Shown here piece by piece: positions 45,243 through 53,398 of a DNA stretch of 64,000 nt. The DNA lies in the NCBI RefSeq assembly GCF_007827795.1, contig NZ_VITI01000009.1, positions 150,329-214,328 on the forward strand, in the 5' to 3' direction. The DNA comes from Azospirillum brasilense (GTDB taxonomy: Bacteria > Pseudomonadota > Alphaproteobacteria > Azospirillales > Azospirillaceae). A model generated the notes under the pieces. It was given only the letters and a program-made list of their open reading frames with translations, did no database searches and was not told where the DNA came from. Each line of letters opens with the position of its first letter. Positions within the stretch are counted from its first letter, which is position 1. The translations under genes and the position numbers were made by a program.

Positions 45243-45710
45243 ATGCAAAAATCCAGGCTGTTCCTCGATCTCGACGGCGTTCTGGCCGATTTCGACCGCG
45301 GCGTGAAGGTGATCACCGGCAAACGCCCGGAGGAGATCCCGATGAAGGTCATGTGGCGGGAGCTGTCCCGCCACCCCGACTTCTTCGGGACGCTGGAGTT
45401 CATGCACGACGCGCAGGATCTCTGGCGATTCTGCGAACCCCACGCGCCGACCATCCTGACCGGCCTGCCGCTCGGCTCCTGGGCGCCGGAGCAGAAGCGG
45501 CGCTGGGTCGCCCACATGCTGGGCCCCCATGTGCACGTCATCACCTGCATGGCCCGCGACAAGCACCGGCATGGCGGGCCGGGCACGGTTCTGGTGGACG
45601 ACCGCGAGAAGGCCCGCGATCCCTGGACGCAGGCGGGCGGCGACTTCATCCTTCACACCAGCGCGAAGGAGAGCATCGCCGCCCTGAAACGCCTGGGCTT
45701 CACCGGCTGA
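45243..45710 (+). CDS. HAD-superfamily 5'-nucleotidase-like phosphatase
   Basis: 155 aa. HAD motif I is LFLDLDGVLADFD at residues 6-18, motif II is in ILTGLPLGSW, and motif IV is VLVDDREKARDPWTQAGG. The short cap and pattern are those of 5'(3')-deoxyribonucleotidase-like proteins. Its physiological substrate is unknown. ATG 45243; the upstream in-frame region overlaps the divergent promoter. It converges on the terC gene, with six bases between stops. Confidence 0.85.
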   Translation: MQKSRLFLDLDGVLADFDRGVKVITGKRPEEIPMKVMWRELSRHPDFFGTLEFMHDAQDLWRFCEPHAPTILTGLPLGSWAPEQKRRWVAHMLGPHVHVITCMARDKHRHGGPGTVLVDDREKARDPWTQAGGDFILHTSAKESIAALKRLGFTG

Positions 45711-45716
45711 CCGGCA

Positions 45717-46706
45717 TCACTCCGCCGGCAGCCGCTTGCCCTCGCTGCGCGTCTTGAGAAGCGAGACGACCACGCCGCCCGCGATCAGGGTCAGCGTCAC
45801 GCCCAGCGAGAGCAGCGGGTCCGGCTTGCCGAAGATCTGCGTGTAGAAGATCTTGCCGCCGATGAAGACCAGCACCAGAGCCAGCGCGTATTTCAGGTAA
45901 CGGAAGCGGTGGACCATCGCCGCCAGCGCGAAGTAGAGCGCGCGCAGGCCGAGGATGGCGAAGATGTTGCTGGTGTAGATGATGTAGGGATCGGTGGTGA
46001 TGGCGAAGATGGCCGGCACGCTGTCCACCGCGAAGATCAGGTCGGCGAACTCGACCATCATCAACGCCAGGAACAGCGGCGTGGCGTAGAGGGCGGTCCG
46101 CCCGTCCGGACCCGTCTCCCGCACGAAGAAGTTCTGGCCGCGGAAGCCGTCGGTGATCCGCAGATGCCGGTTCAGGAAGCGCAGCGCCGGGTTGTTGGCG
46201 AGGTCCGGCTCCTTGTCCACGGCGAACAGCATCTTCACGCCGGTGATCAGCAGGAAGGCGCCGAAGACATAGAGCACCCAGTGGAACTCGCTGACCAGGG
46301 CGGCGCCCGCGGCGATCATCAGACCGCGCATCACGATCACGCCCAGGATGCCCCAGAACAGCACGCGGTGCTGGCAGGCCCGCGGGACCGCGAAGTAGGT
46401 GAAGATCAGCGATATGACGAAGACGTTGTCGAGCGACAGGCTCTTTTCGATGAAGAAGCCGGTGTAGTACTGGGCCGCCGCCGCATCGCCCATCGACCAC
46501 CAGACCCAGCCGCCGAACAGAAGTGCGACGGTGATGTAGAAGGCGGAAAGGCGAAGGCTTTCCCTCACGCCGATCTCGCGGTCGCGGCGGTTGAGGATGC
46601 CGAGGTCGAAGGCCAGCAAGGCCAGAACGATGCCGATGAAGGTCAACCAGACCCACACCGGCTTTCCCATGAAATCGAGAAGGACGGGAGCGATAAGGGA
46701 ATCCAT
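45717..46706 (-). CDS. TerC/Alx-family membrane protein
   Basis: 329 aa integral membrane protein with about nine helices. The TerC hallmarks are SLSLDNVFVISLIF (conserved Asp-Asn in the membrane) and MMVEFADLIFAVDSVPAIFAITTDP. Relatives export or handle Mn2+ and are induced by alkaline pH or Mn2+ (Alx, YkoY). ATG 46706 (MDSLIAPVLLD) is chosen as the family start; an in-frame ATG at 46748 exists. The 372-base leader toward HU could hold a Mn2+ riboswitch, but I cannot confirm one. Confidence 0.9.
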   Translation of the reverse strand: MDSLIAPVLLDFMGKPVWVWLTFIGIVLALLAFDLGILNRRDREIGVRESLRLSAFYITVALLFGGWVWWSMGDAAAAQYYTGFFIEKSLSLDNVFVISLIFTYFAVPRACQHRVLFWGILGVIVMRGLMIAAGAALVSEFHWVLYVFGAFLLITGVKMLFAVDKEPDLANNPALRFLNRHLRITDGFRGQNFFVRETGPDGRTALYATPLFLALMMVEFADLIFAVDSVPAIFAITTDPYIIYTSNIFAILGLRALYFALAAMVHRFRYLKYALALVLVFIGGKIFYTQIFGKPDPLLSLGVTLTLIAGGVVVSLLKTRSEGKRLPAE

Positions 46707-47078
46707 TAACAGGCCCACTTGATTGCGCTGCGTCTGCAGTGAATTCAAGCGGTATCCGACATCACGGCCGACGCCTCAGCCGTCAGAGGGGCCCGGACCC
46801 GAACGCCACGCAAGTGGTGTTGCTGTTTTTCCGTTCAAGACCCGTGTCCGGCGAGTCGATCAACTATCGACGGAAATCATCCTCCCTTTGTCGTCCGTAC
46901 AGCACCGTTGTGCCGCGGCGGGCGGTCGCTTTGATGCATCCGGGCCACAGGGGATGCAAGAACTCATCATTGGCAAAACACTTATGGTTGCCTTTCCGGC
47001 CATCGCTCTTGTGCCAATGGATTCAATCTGCCAAGAACACGGAAAAATCCACACGCGCACACGCACCAGGAGTTTCGC
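46707..47078. other. Divergent 372-base intergenic region between terC and HU
   Basis: No gene. It must hold promoters for terC (minus) and HU (plus). In the minus direction it contains a purine block AAAGGGAGGATG near 46880 and several short stems (for example GACGGC...). This is only a weak hint of a structured leader. Confidence 0.5.
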
Positions 47079-47354
47079 ATGAACCAGGCCGAGCTCATCG
47101 AGACCGTCGCAACCAACGCCGGCATCCGCAAGTCCGATGCGGCGAAGGTCGTCCAGTCGGTGTTCGAAGGCATTTCCTCGGCGCTCGGTCGTGGCGAGGA
47201 TGTGCGCCTTGCCGGGTTCGGCATTTTCGAGGTCGCCGAGCGCGCCGCCCGCGACGGGCGCAACCCGCGCACCGGCGAGGTGGTGCAGATCGCCGCGTCC
47301 AAGGCGCCGCGGTTCAAGCCGGCCAAGCAGTTGCGCGACGTGGTGAACGTCTGA
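47079..47354 (+). CDS. HU-family DNA-binding protein
   Basis: 91 aa, full-length HU/IHF fold: MNQAELIETVATNAGIRKSDA helices, then the beta-arm GRNPRTGEVVQIAASKAPRFK with the conserved R-N-P-x-T and a Pro at the arm tip, and AGFGIFEV before it. It is HU beta-like rather than IHF by length and end. It is encoded 68 bases upstream of a MucR-type regulator, in the same direction. Confidence 0.95.
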   Translation: MNQAELIETVATNAGIRKSDAAKVVQSVFEGISSALGRGEDVRLAGFGIFEVAERAARDGRNPRTGEVVQIAASKAPRFKPAKQLRDVVNV

Positions 47355-47422
47355 TCGACATCGCCCAAATCCAAGGCTGTTCCAAACGGCTGATCCACAG
47401 GGGAACGGAGCTGAACGCGGCC

Positions 47423-47833
47423 ATGACCATCGAAGCATCGGAATTGCAGGCCCTGACCGCCAAGGTCGTTGCGGCCTATGTCGGCAACAACACGGTGCCG
47501 GTCGCCGACCTGCCGGCGCTCATCCTCAACGTGCAGGCGGCCTTCAACGGCCTCGGCGAAGAAAAGTCCGTGCCGGCCAAGGCCGAGCTGGTCCCCGCGG
47601 TGCCGATCAAGAAGTCGGTCACCCCGGAACACATCATCTGCCTGGAGGACGGGAAGAAGCTGAAGATGCTGAAACGGCATCTGAAGACCGTCTACGGCAT
47701 GTCCCCGGACGATTACCGCGCCAAGTGGAGCCTGCCGGCGGAGTATCCGATGGTGGCCCCGAACTACGCCAAGGCCCGCTCGGAGATGGCCACCAAGCTC
47801 GGCCTGGGCCGCAAGCGGGTGGTCCAGGACTGA
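47423..47833 (+). CDS. mucR: Ros/MucR-family transcriptional regulator with degenerate zinc finger
   Basis: 136 aa. The N-terminal half is the oligomerising part; the C-terminal DNA-binding domain starts VTPEHIICLEDGKKLKMLKR and runs through HLKTVYGMSPDDYRAKWSLP and YAKARSEMATKLGLG. Ros has Cys-x2-Cys-x9-His-x4-His; here the four positions are C73, D76, H86, Y91, so the finger lacks two of the usual ligands. The basic, ordered fold may hold without zinc, as in Mesorhizobium Ml proteins. MucR proteins are global, H-NS-like regulators of surface polysaccharides and virulence or symbiosis genes. ATG 47423. Confidence 0.9.
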   Translation: MTIEASELQALTAKVVAAYVGNNTVPVADLPALILNVQAAFNGLGEEKSVPAKAELVPAVPIKKSVTPEHIICLEDGKKLKMLKRHLKTVYGMSPDDYRAKWSLPAEYPMVAPNYAKARSEMATKLGLGRKRVVQD

Positions 47834-47862
47834 TCCCCTGCCCCACGCAATGCATTCAATGT

Positions 47863-47887
47863 CGGGCGCATCCCAGGGATGCGCCCG
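47863..47887 (+). terminator. Intrinsic terminator after mucR
   Basis: Perfect 11-bp stem CGGGCGCATCC / GGATGCGCCCG with a 3-base loop and a T-rich tail, 30 bases after the mucR stop. Confidence 0.85.
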
Positions 47888-48057
47888 TTGTTGCTTTCAG
47901 CGGTCGTGGATCGATGCCACGGATGCGGTCAAGACGCTCCCGCGAGACAAGGCCACGTGCGCCGCGACATACAGAATCCAGCACACGCATCTGATGGGTT
48001 TCTCCTCTGACCTCTGGCCGTTGAACGACGCAACGGCCCGGTTGCCCGGCTCTCCCA

Positions 48058-48576
48058 TCATTCAGGCCGTGACGCATCCCCGTTGCCGAGCGGGCGCTGC
48101 ATCAGGACACTGTCCACCCAGCGCCCGAACTTGAATCCCACCGCCCTCAGCAGACCCGCCGGCTCGAAGCCCAGGCTGCGATGAAGACCGATGGACGAGG
48201 CGTTCGCGCTGTCACCGATCACCGCGATCATCTGGCGGCAACCGGCCTCCTCGCAGCGGTCGATCACCACCGAGAGCAATGCCCGGCCAGCACCGCGCCC
48301 CATGCACTCCGGATCGAGATAAATCGAATCCTCGACGCTGTAGCGGTAGGCGGTGCGCAGCCGGTAAGGACCGGCATAGGCATACCCTATGACTCTCCCG
48401 TCCATCTCCGCAACGACATAGGGCATGCCCCTGGCCAGCACCTCGTCGCGGCGGCGGGCGATTTCTTCCAGGCTGGGCGGGACTTCCTCGAAGCTGGCCG
48501 CGCCGGTCAGGACATGGTGAGCGTAGATCGCCTGGATGCGCGCCAGATCGTCCGGTCGGCTGCTGCGAATGTTCAT
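48058..48576 (-). CDS. GNAT acetyltransferase, phosphinothricin N-acetyltransferase-like
   Basis: 172 aa. It begins MNIRSSRPDDLARIQAIYAH, then GAASFEEVPP and YAGPYRLRTAYRYSVEDSIY, the acetyl-CoA loop ECMGRGAGRALL, and ends RSLGFEPAGLLRAVGFKFGR and WVDSVLMQRPL. This is the pattern of PAT/MddA enzymes acting on phosphinothricin, methionine sulfoximine or methionine sulfone. ATG 48576 with a gagagg purine block upstream. Probably monocistronic. Confidence 0.9.
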   Translation of the reverse strand: MNIRSSRPDDLARIQAIYAHHVLTGAASFEEVPPSLEEIARRRDEVLARGMPYVVAEMDGRVIGYAYAGPYRLRTAYRYSVEDSIYLDPECMGRGAGRALLSVVIDRCEEAGCRQMIAVIGDSANASSIGLHRSLGFEPAGLLRAVGFKFGRWVDSVLMQRPLGNGDASRPE

Positions 48577-49099
48577 GGAGAGCCTCTCACCTTGCGTCTT
48601 CCTCGGATTCCTCCCGGAATAGCACGCCCGCAAGCCGGTGGAACACAAGCGTCGCCGCGGGCCGCGTCCGTACCGCCCCTGAACCTCTGAGAAAGGTCCT
48701 ATGCCGAGAGGCTGATCCGGTTAGCCCGTATGGCCATGGCTTATGAAAAGGATACCCATCTGCGGCCGAGTGATGACAAAGCGGAGAGCGCCGCATCTGC
48801 CTTCACTCCAAACGAAAGTCGTCATATTTTCGCCAATCTCCCAAAAGTTCTCCCGATGTTTTTGGCATTCATAAGGACCGAATAGTCCGGATATACGCCA
48901 AAAAATATTGCTGCACCGCCGTTTCAAGGCTTGATCCAACTTGGTGGTGGCGGCACAGTATCAGTGTCTGATTGACGTGTTCCTGGATAATTTCGGCAAA
49001 TGTCCACAATAAGAATGCCGAAACGATGGGCGTCCGCGAACGGCCATCGAAAGGGTTCAGCGGCAAGAGACGGTGGAGCGTTGGAGAGAGGAGGCCGGT
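48577..49099. other. 523-base gap upstream of rpoH
   Basis: AT-richer than its surroundings (especially 48820-49020) with no credible gene; the minus-strand 72-codon frame here lacks a start or site. It must contain the rpoH promoter. TTGATC near 48930 and TTGACG near 48972 are visible, but no unambiguous -10 pairs with them. Confidence 0.6.
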
Positions 49100-49990
49100 G
49101 TGCTCAAGAAACTCCTGACTGGTGAAAATGCCAGCCTGACCCGTTACGTCGAGGAGTCGAAGCGGTTCCCCATCCTGGCCCCCGACGAAGAGCGCGAGCT
49201 GGCCGTCGCTTGGCGCGACCGCGGGAACGGCCATGCGCTGGAGCGTCTGGTGGGCAGCCATCTGCGGCTGGTCATCAAGATCGCCCGCGGTTTCGGCGGC
49301 TACGGCCTGCCGCTGGTCGACCTCGTCGCCGAAGGCAATGTGGGTCTGATGCAGGCCGCTCAGAAATTCGATCCGGGACGCGGTTTCCGTTTCGCAACCT
49401 ACGCCACCTGGTGGATACGCGCGGCCATCCAGGAATACATCCTGCACAGCTGGTCCCTGGTGAAGATGGGCACGACCGCCGCGCAGAAGAAGCTGTTCTT
49501 CAACCTGCGCCGCCTGAAGAGCCAGATGCAGGAACTGGAGCAGGGCGACCTGTCCCCATCCACCGTCACCGCCATCGCGACCGAGTTGGACGTGCCGGAG
49601 CAGGAGGTGATCGAGATGAACCGCCGGCTCTCGTCCAACGACAGTTCGCTCGACGCCGCCATGTCCAGCGATGGCGAAACCAACTGGCTGGAGCTTCTGG
49701 CCGACGACCGCCCGACCCAGGAGAGCGTGATCGCCGATGCCGACGAGTTGGCGCTGCGCCGCCGGCTGGTTGGACAGGCCTTGGAGCGGCTGGACGATCG
49801 TGAACGCCGCATCCTGTTCGAGCGCCGACTGAAGGAGGACCCGTCCACCCTGGAGTCGTTGAGCCAGCAGTTCTGCGTATCGCGCGAGCGGGTGCGCCAG
49901 ATCGAGGTGCGGGCCTTCGAAAAGCTGCAGAAGGCCGTGCTCAGCGCCGCTCAAGCGTTGCGCCGCGCACCGGCCCACATGGCAGCATGA
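49100..49990 (+). CDS. rpoH: RNA polymerase sigma-32 factor
   Basis: Heat-shock sigma factor, 296 aa. Region 2 is LRLVIKIARGF through RFATYATWWIRAAIQEYIL, the RpoH box is QKKLFFNLRR (which marks RpoH), region 3 follows, and region 4.2 is LSQQFCVSRERVRQIEVRAF. The start is set at GTG 49100 because an ideal gaggagg stands just upstream; the frame is open to GTG 49073. It is followed by an intrinsic terminator. Azospirillum-type genomes have several rpoH copies, so this may be one paralogue. Confidence 0.92.
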   Translation: MLKKLLTGENASLTRYVEESKRFPILAPDEERELAVAWRDRGNGHALERLVGSHLRLVIKIARGFGGYGLPLVDLVAEGNVGLMQAAQKFDPGRGFRFATYATWWIRAAIQEYILHSWSLVKMGTTAAQKKLFFNLRRLKSQMQELEQGDLSPSTVTAIATELDVPEQEVIEMNRRLSSNDSSLDAAMSSDGETNWLELLADDRPTQESVIADADELALRRRLVGQALERLDDRERRILFERRLKEDPSTLESLSQQFCVSRERVRQIEVRAFEKLQKAVLSAAQALRRAPAHMAA

Positions 49991-50028
49991 TGTAGACGAA
50001 CAGACATCTCCACGAGGGTTCACAACAT

Positions 50029-50057
50029 ACCGGCGGATGCCAAACGGCTCCGCCGGT
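50029..50057 (+). terminator. Intrinsic terminator after rpoH
   Basis: Nine-bp stem ACCGGCGGA / TCCGCCGGT followed by TTTTC, 39 bases after the rpoH stop. Confidence 0.9.
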
Positions 50058-50222
50058 TTTCTATTTCATTAGACTCCGATGATTTGTTGGGCCTGCGACA
50101 ACGCTGCCGGTTTTCACACCGATCGTAACCCTCCATAGTGCCGCCCGCAGGTTGGTTACTTTGCATTAAAAAACAAATTGCGCTAATCTGATGCGGTCCT
50201 ATTTTCGCGGGGAAGTCGATCC

Positions 50223-51569
50223 ATGTCGCATTCTGCCCAGACACAATCCATTCTCGACCGAATCTCCTTCTTGCGAATCGACGAACCCACGAAGGCAGTC
50301 CTTCGGGAATTCCAACCCCATCTCGCCCAACGCATCGATCAGATCCTTGAGGACTTCTACGTTTATCTGCGCTCTGTCCCGCAGGTAGCGACCCTCCTCG
50401 CCAATCCCACGGTGGTCAGCCGGGCGCGCGACATGCAGAAGCAGCACTGGCTGAAGAATGTCTTCACCGGCACCTTCGACGACGCTTACATGGCCCAGGT
50501 GCTGAAGATCGGGCAGGCGCACCAGCGCATCGGTCTGGAGCCGCGCTGGTACACGGGCGCCTATTGCTACACGCTGAACAAGCTGATCGATCTCGCCTAC
50601 CAAGTCTACCGCAAGAAGCCGGAGAAGCTCGCCCAGCTGATGCAGGCGATCAACAAGGCGGTCTTCCTGGACATGGATCTGGCGACCTCCGTCTATGTCG
50701 ACCTGAACACCGCCGCGATCATCTCGCGTGAGCTGGGAACCACCGCCGACTCGTTCGAACGCGAGGTGAAGAGCGTGGTCCAGGCCGTGGCCTCCGCCGC
50801 GCAGCAGCTCCAGGGCACCGCCCAGAACATGAGCCGCACCGCCGAGGAAACCAGCGCGCAGTCCACCCAGGTGGCTGCGGCGGCCGAGGAGGCCTCCGTC
50901 AACATTCAGACGGTCGCCGCGGCGGCCGAGGAGCTGACCGCCTCCATCGGCGAAATCAGCCATCAGGTGACCCAGTCGGCGGCCATCGCCGGTGAGGCCA
51001 TGTCACAGGCGGAGCGCACCAACACCACCGTGCAGGGCTTGGCCGACGCCGCCAGCCGCATCGGTCAGGTGGTCAAGCTGATCCACGACATCGCCAGCCA
51101 GACCAACCTCCTCGCGTTGAACGCCACCATCGAGGCGGCCCGCGCCGGCGAGGCCGGCAAGGGCTTCGCCGTCGTGGCGTCGGAGGTGAAGAGCCTCGCC
51201 AACCAGACCGCCAAGGCGACGGAGGAGATCAACTCCCAGATCGGTGCGGTTCAGGGGGCGACCCAAGACGCGGTGCTCGCCATCCGCTCGATTTCCACGA
51301 CCATCGCGCGGATCAACGACATTTCGACCTCCATCGCGTCGGCCATGGAGGAACAGGGCGCTGCCACCACCGAGATCGCCCGCAACGTCCAGCAGGCGTC
51401 GATCGGCACCCGCGAGGTCAGTGAGACCATCGTGCGCGTCAACTCCTCGGCGTCGGACACGGGGTCGGAAGCGCGCGGCGTTCTGTCGGCGACGAACGAG
51501 TTGTCCGTTCAATCGCACAATCTGCGGGCCGAGGTCGATCGCTTCCTGGCGCGGGTCCGGGCCGGCTGA
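50223..51569 (+). CDS. Globin-coupled chemoreceptor (soluble methyl-accepting chemotaxis protein)
   Basis: 448 aa, no membrane helix. Residues 1-165 are a protoglobin sensor: the proximal His is H100 in [20 protein letters not shown], the classic GCS motif. It is followed by a helical linker and an MCP signalling domain with [24 protein letters not shown] tip ([33 protein letters not shown]). It likely binds haem and senses oxygen, steering aerotaxis. ATG 50223. A GC stem follows the stop. Confidence 0.94.
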   Translation: MSHSAQTQSILDRISFLRIDEPTKAVLREFQPHLAQRIDQILEDFYVYLRSVPQVATLLANPTVVSRARDMQKQHWLKNVFTGTFDDAYMAQVLKIGQAHQRIGLEPRWYTGAYCYTLNKLIDLAYQVYRKKPEKLAQLMQAINKAVFLDMDLATSVYVDLNTAAIISRELGTTADSFEREVKSVVQAVASAAQQLQGTAQNMSRTAEETSAQSTQVAAAAEEASVNIQTVAAAAEELTASIGEISHQVTQSAAIAGEAMSQAERTNTTVQGLADAASRIGQVVKLIHDIASQTNLLALNATIEAARAGEAGKGFAVVASEVKSLANQTAKATEEINSQIGAVQGATQDAVLAIRSISTTIARINDISTSIASAMEEQGAATTEIARNVQQASIGTREVSETIVRVNSSASDTGSEARGVLSATNELSVQSHNLRAEVDRFLARVRAG

Positions 51570-51587
51570 TCGTTCCAACGGCCTGTG

Positions 51588-51616
51588 GCCGGCGGCCCCG
51601 ATCAGTGCCGCCGGCT
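51588..51616 (+). terminator. GC stem after the globin-coupled chemoreceptor
   Basis: GCCGGCGG / CCGCCGGC inverted repeat around a short loop, 18 bases after the stop. There is no T-run, so its terminator function is uncertain. Confidence 0.45.
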
Positions 51617-51664
51617 CACCAAATCGACTGGCCCGCTGTCCTGCGGGCGACGCGGGCGTTGCCG

Positions 51665-51835
51665 TCAGAGAACGGTGCGGAGAACCGTATCGCTGACCTT
51701 GATCTTCGCCGCGTTCGCCGCCGAACGGACATCATCGAGCGAGCGCCAATGGCTGCGGCCACCGATGGTGGTCAAAGCGCCGTTCTGCATCACCACGAAA
51801 AGGCCAGTGCGTCCCAGGTTGACAATCTTGATCAT
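51665..51835 (-). CDS. Small hypothetical protein (56 aa)
   Basis: 56 residues: MIKIVNLGRTGLFVVMQNGA, then TTIGGRSHWRSLDDVRSAAN and a short tail. It reads as beta-strands then a helix; no signal. The start ATG 51835 is supported by gggagga about 9 bases upstream; the frame is open 22 codons further without a site. The SHWRSLDDVR segment resembles the end helix of short uncharacterised proteins. Function unknown. Confidence 0.65.
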   Translation of the reverse strand: MIKIVNLGRTGLFVVMQNGALTTIGGRSHWRSLDDVRSAANAAKIKVSDTVLRTVL

Positions 51836-52154
51836 CGCACGGTCCTCCCTCTCTCCGGGCGTTCTCTGTCGGCTTGAGAGTCGCCTCTCGTCACCGATCA
51901 TCGTTTTCTTCGCCCCAATTCGTATAGAGACTTATCAAGAGTCCGCGCAAGTCGTCAACAAGGCTGATCGTCATATTCTCTGGGTTGCAGAGCGCGCAAG
52001 ATATCAATGATATTTGAGCAATTTTTCTAAATTTTCTTCTTCGCCCTGCGGCTCGGAGGCCGTCCTTGCCCGGTAAGACTTTCATTGGGCGCGGGGAACG
52101 CGACGCAGCGCAGGCTCGTTCATTCCGTCAGTTGGTTTGAAGTCCGGAGGAGGA
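51836..52154. other. 319-base AT-rich divergent gap
   Basis: Between the 56-aa gene (minus) and a GNAT gene (plus). It is conspicuously AT-rich between 51900 and 52050 and contains the palindrome ATATCAATGATAT at 52001-52013. No gene is seen; probably promoters for both neighbours. Confidence 0.5.
52001..52013. promoter_or_regulatory. 13-bp palindrome, possible operator
   Basis: ATATCA-A-TGATAT, perfect 6-bp arms, in the divergent AT-rich gap. It could bind a small dimeric regulator; this is based on symmetry alone. Confidence 0.35.
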
Positions 52155-52730
52155 ATGGACGCCGCCACCGCGTCGCAGGATGTGATCAGCCTGCCCGTCA
52201 CAATTCGCCCAGCCTGCCGGACCGACCTGCCGGATCTCGAATGGTTCGGCCTGCACACGCCGCATCGGGAAATCCTCGCCACGGCGTTCCGTGCCCAGGA
52301 ACGCGGCTGTGGCGCGCTCCTGGTGGCGGAGGTCAATGGTTTTCCCGCCGGCCAGATTTGCATCGACTTCCAGCGCAAGCGGCATCTGCGCCGTGCCACA
52401 CTGTGGGCGTTGCGGGTGTTCCAGCCCTTTCGCAATCGCGGCATCGCCACACGTCTGATGGCCGCCGCCGAGGGCGCCGCGCTCGACCACGGCTATTCGG
52501 AATCGGAGCTGGGCGTGGATCGGGACAACGCCGGGGTCCTCGTCTTCTACGAGCGGCTGGGCTACGAGCTGCGCGGGACCGAACGGGGGCGCTATTCCTA
52601 CCGCACCCCGGCCGGCGAGTTGGTCCAGGTACCCATCGATCAGTGGATCATGCGCAAGCCGCTGTTCAGGCCGGTGGCATGGCAGACCGGTGCCGGCTTC
52701 GCACCGGCTATTCCGCCGCCAACGCTATGA
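52155..52730 (+). CDS. GNAT-family acetyltransferase
   Basis: 191 aa with the GNAT core: ITIRPACRTDLPDLEWF-like start, LVAEVNGFPAGQICIDF, then ATLWALRVFQPFRNRGIATRL (acetyl-CoA loop), ELGVDRDNAGVLVFYERLGY and a polar C-terminal extension. ATG 52155 follows ggaggagg. It converges on a 156-aa hypothetical gene with a 23-base overlap. The substrate is unknown. Confidence 0.87.
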   Translation: MDAATASQDVISLPVTIRPACRTDLPDLEWFGLHTPHREILATAFRAQERGCGALLVAEVNGFPAGQICIDFQRKRHLRRATLWALRVFQPFRNRGIATRLMAAAEGAALDHGYSESELGVDRDNAGVLVFYERLGYELRGTERGRYSYRTPAGELVQVPIDQWIMRKPLFRPVAWQTGAGFAPAIPPPTL

Positions 52731-53178
52731 GCCGGGCCGGACGGCGTCGCGGCAGACGGATGCGCGCGCCGTCCAGGATGTCCGCCAACTCCCGTGCGGA
52801 ATCGGCAGCCATGGTCAGCGCGACCAGCGGAAGCCAGCGGTCGAACACTTGAGTCGTCACGTCACCCTCCCCGGCCTGCATGGCGGCCAGCGCGTCCAGC
52901 ACCGCCATCTCGTCCATCCCGACCCGCGAGCAGGAGGGGCAGCGGAACGCCGGCCGGCCGGCGTTGGTCACGGCGAAGGTTCCCAGAAGGGCGAACAGTG
53001 GCAACAGAGCCGACGACGGCACGCCGGCCACGCCGAAGCTGGCCCGCATGGCGGCCATCGCGCCGGCGGTGCCGTGACGGAACCACTGCCGGAAGCCGGT
53101 CAGAAGCGCGCGCTCCGCCGTCGTCAGATCGGACACCGTCCAGGGAGACAGACGCCCCTCGCCCACCGAATCGCACAT
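52708..53178 (-). CDS. Hypothetical protein with a Cys-x2-Cys motif, likely iron-regulated
   Basis: 156 aa, helical. It begins MCDSVGEGRLSPWTVSDL, then FRQWFRHG and SALLPLFALLGTFAVTNAG; FRCPSCSRVGMDEMAVLDAL carries the only C-x2-C pair. The pattern (L-L-x-L-R-W helix, small hydrophobic middle, C-x(2)-C, D-E-hydrophobic helix) recurs in unnamed alphaproteobacterial proteins. ATG 53178 has a perfect ggagggg site. A Fur-box-like palindrome lies 54-74 bases upstream, suggesting iron control. No function is assigned. Confidence 0.72.
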   Translation of the reverse strand: MCDSVGEGRLSPWTVSDLTTAERALLTGFRQWFRHGTAGAMAAMRASFGVAGVPSSALLPLFALLGTFAVTNAGRPAFRCPSCSRVGMDEMAVLDALAAMQAGEGDVTTQVFDRWLPLVALTMAADSARELADILDGARIRLPRRRPARLIALAAE

Positions 53179-53231
53179 CTTGACCCCTCCCGACTGAAGT
53201 GACGCAGCCGACCTTAGACGATCCACGCCAG

Positions 53232-53252
53232 AAATGCGAGTCATTCGCATTT
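53232..53252. promoter_or_regulatory. Fur-box-like palindrome
   Basis: AAATGCGA-GTCAT-TCGCATTT: perfect 8-bp arms around a 5-base centre. The arrangement AATGCGAxTxxxTCGCATT resembles the iron-responsive Fur operator type of proteobacteria. It sits upstream of the minus-strand 156-aa gene and 147 bases from the plus-strand hydrolase gene. Confidence 0.55.
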
Positions 53253-53398
53253 GCATCTTATGGACCTTCTGACGCAGGGCGCTGATCGTGGGGCGCTGTG
53301 ACAACGCTCCGTGACAAAAGCCGGAGCGTCCTGGTGGAAAGGTCGGGTTAACCATATTCATGGACCCTTCCCACGCCCGCAGACAGGAGCGTGGAAGG

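Noticed and set aside
46707..46900. Possible yybP-ykoY (Mn2+) riboswitch in the terC leader
   Set aside because: TerC genes often carry one and an AAAGGGAGGATG block is present, but I cannot fit the conserved helices and loops. A covariance-model scan (Rfam yybP-ykoY) would decide.
48721..48939. 72-codon minus-strand frame upstream of rpoH
   Set aside because: Non-ATG start, no ribosome site, and it lies in an AT-rich promoter-like region.
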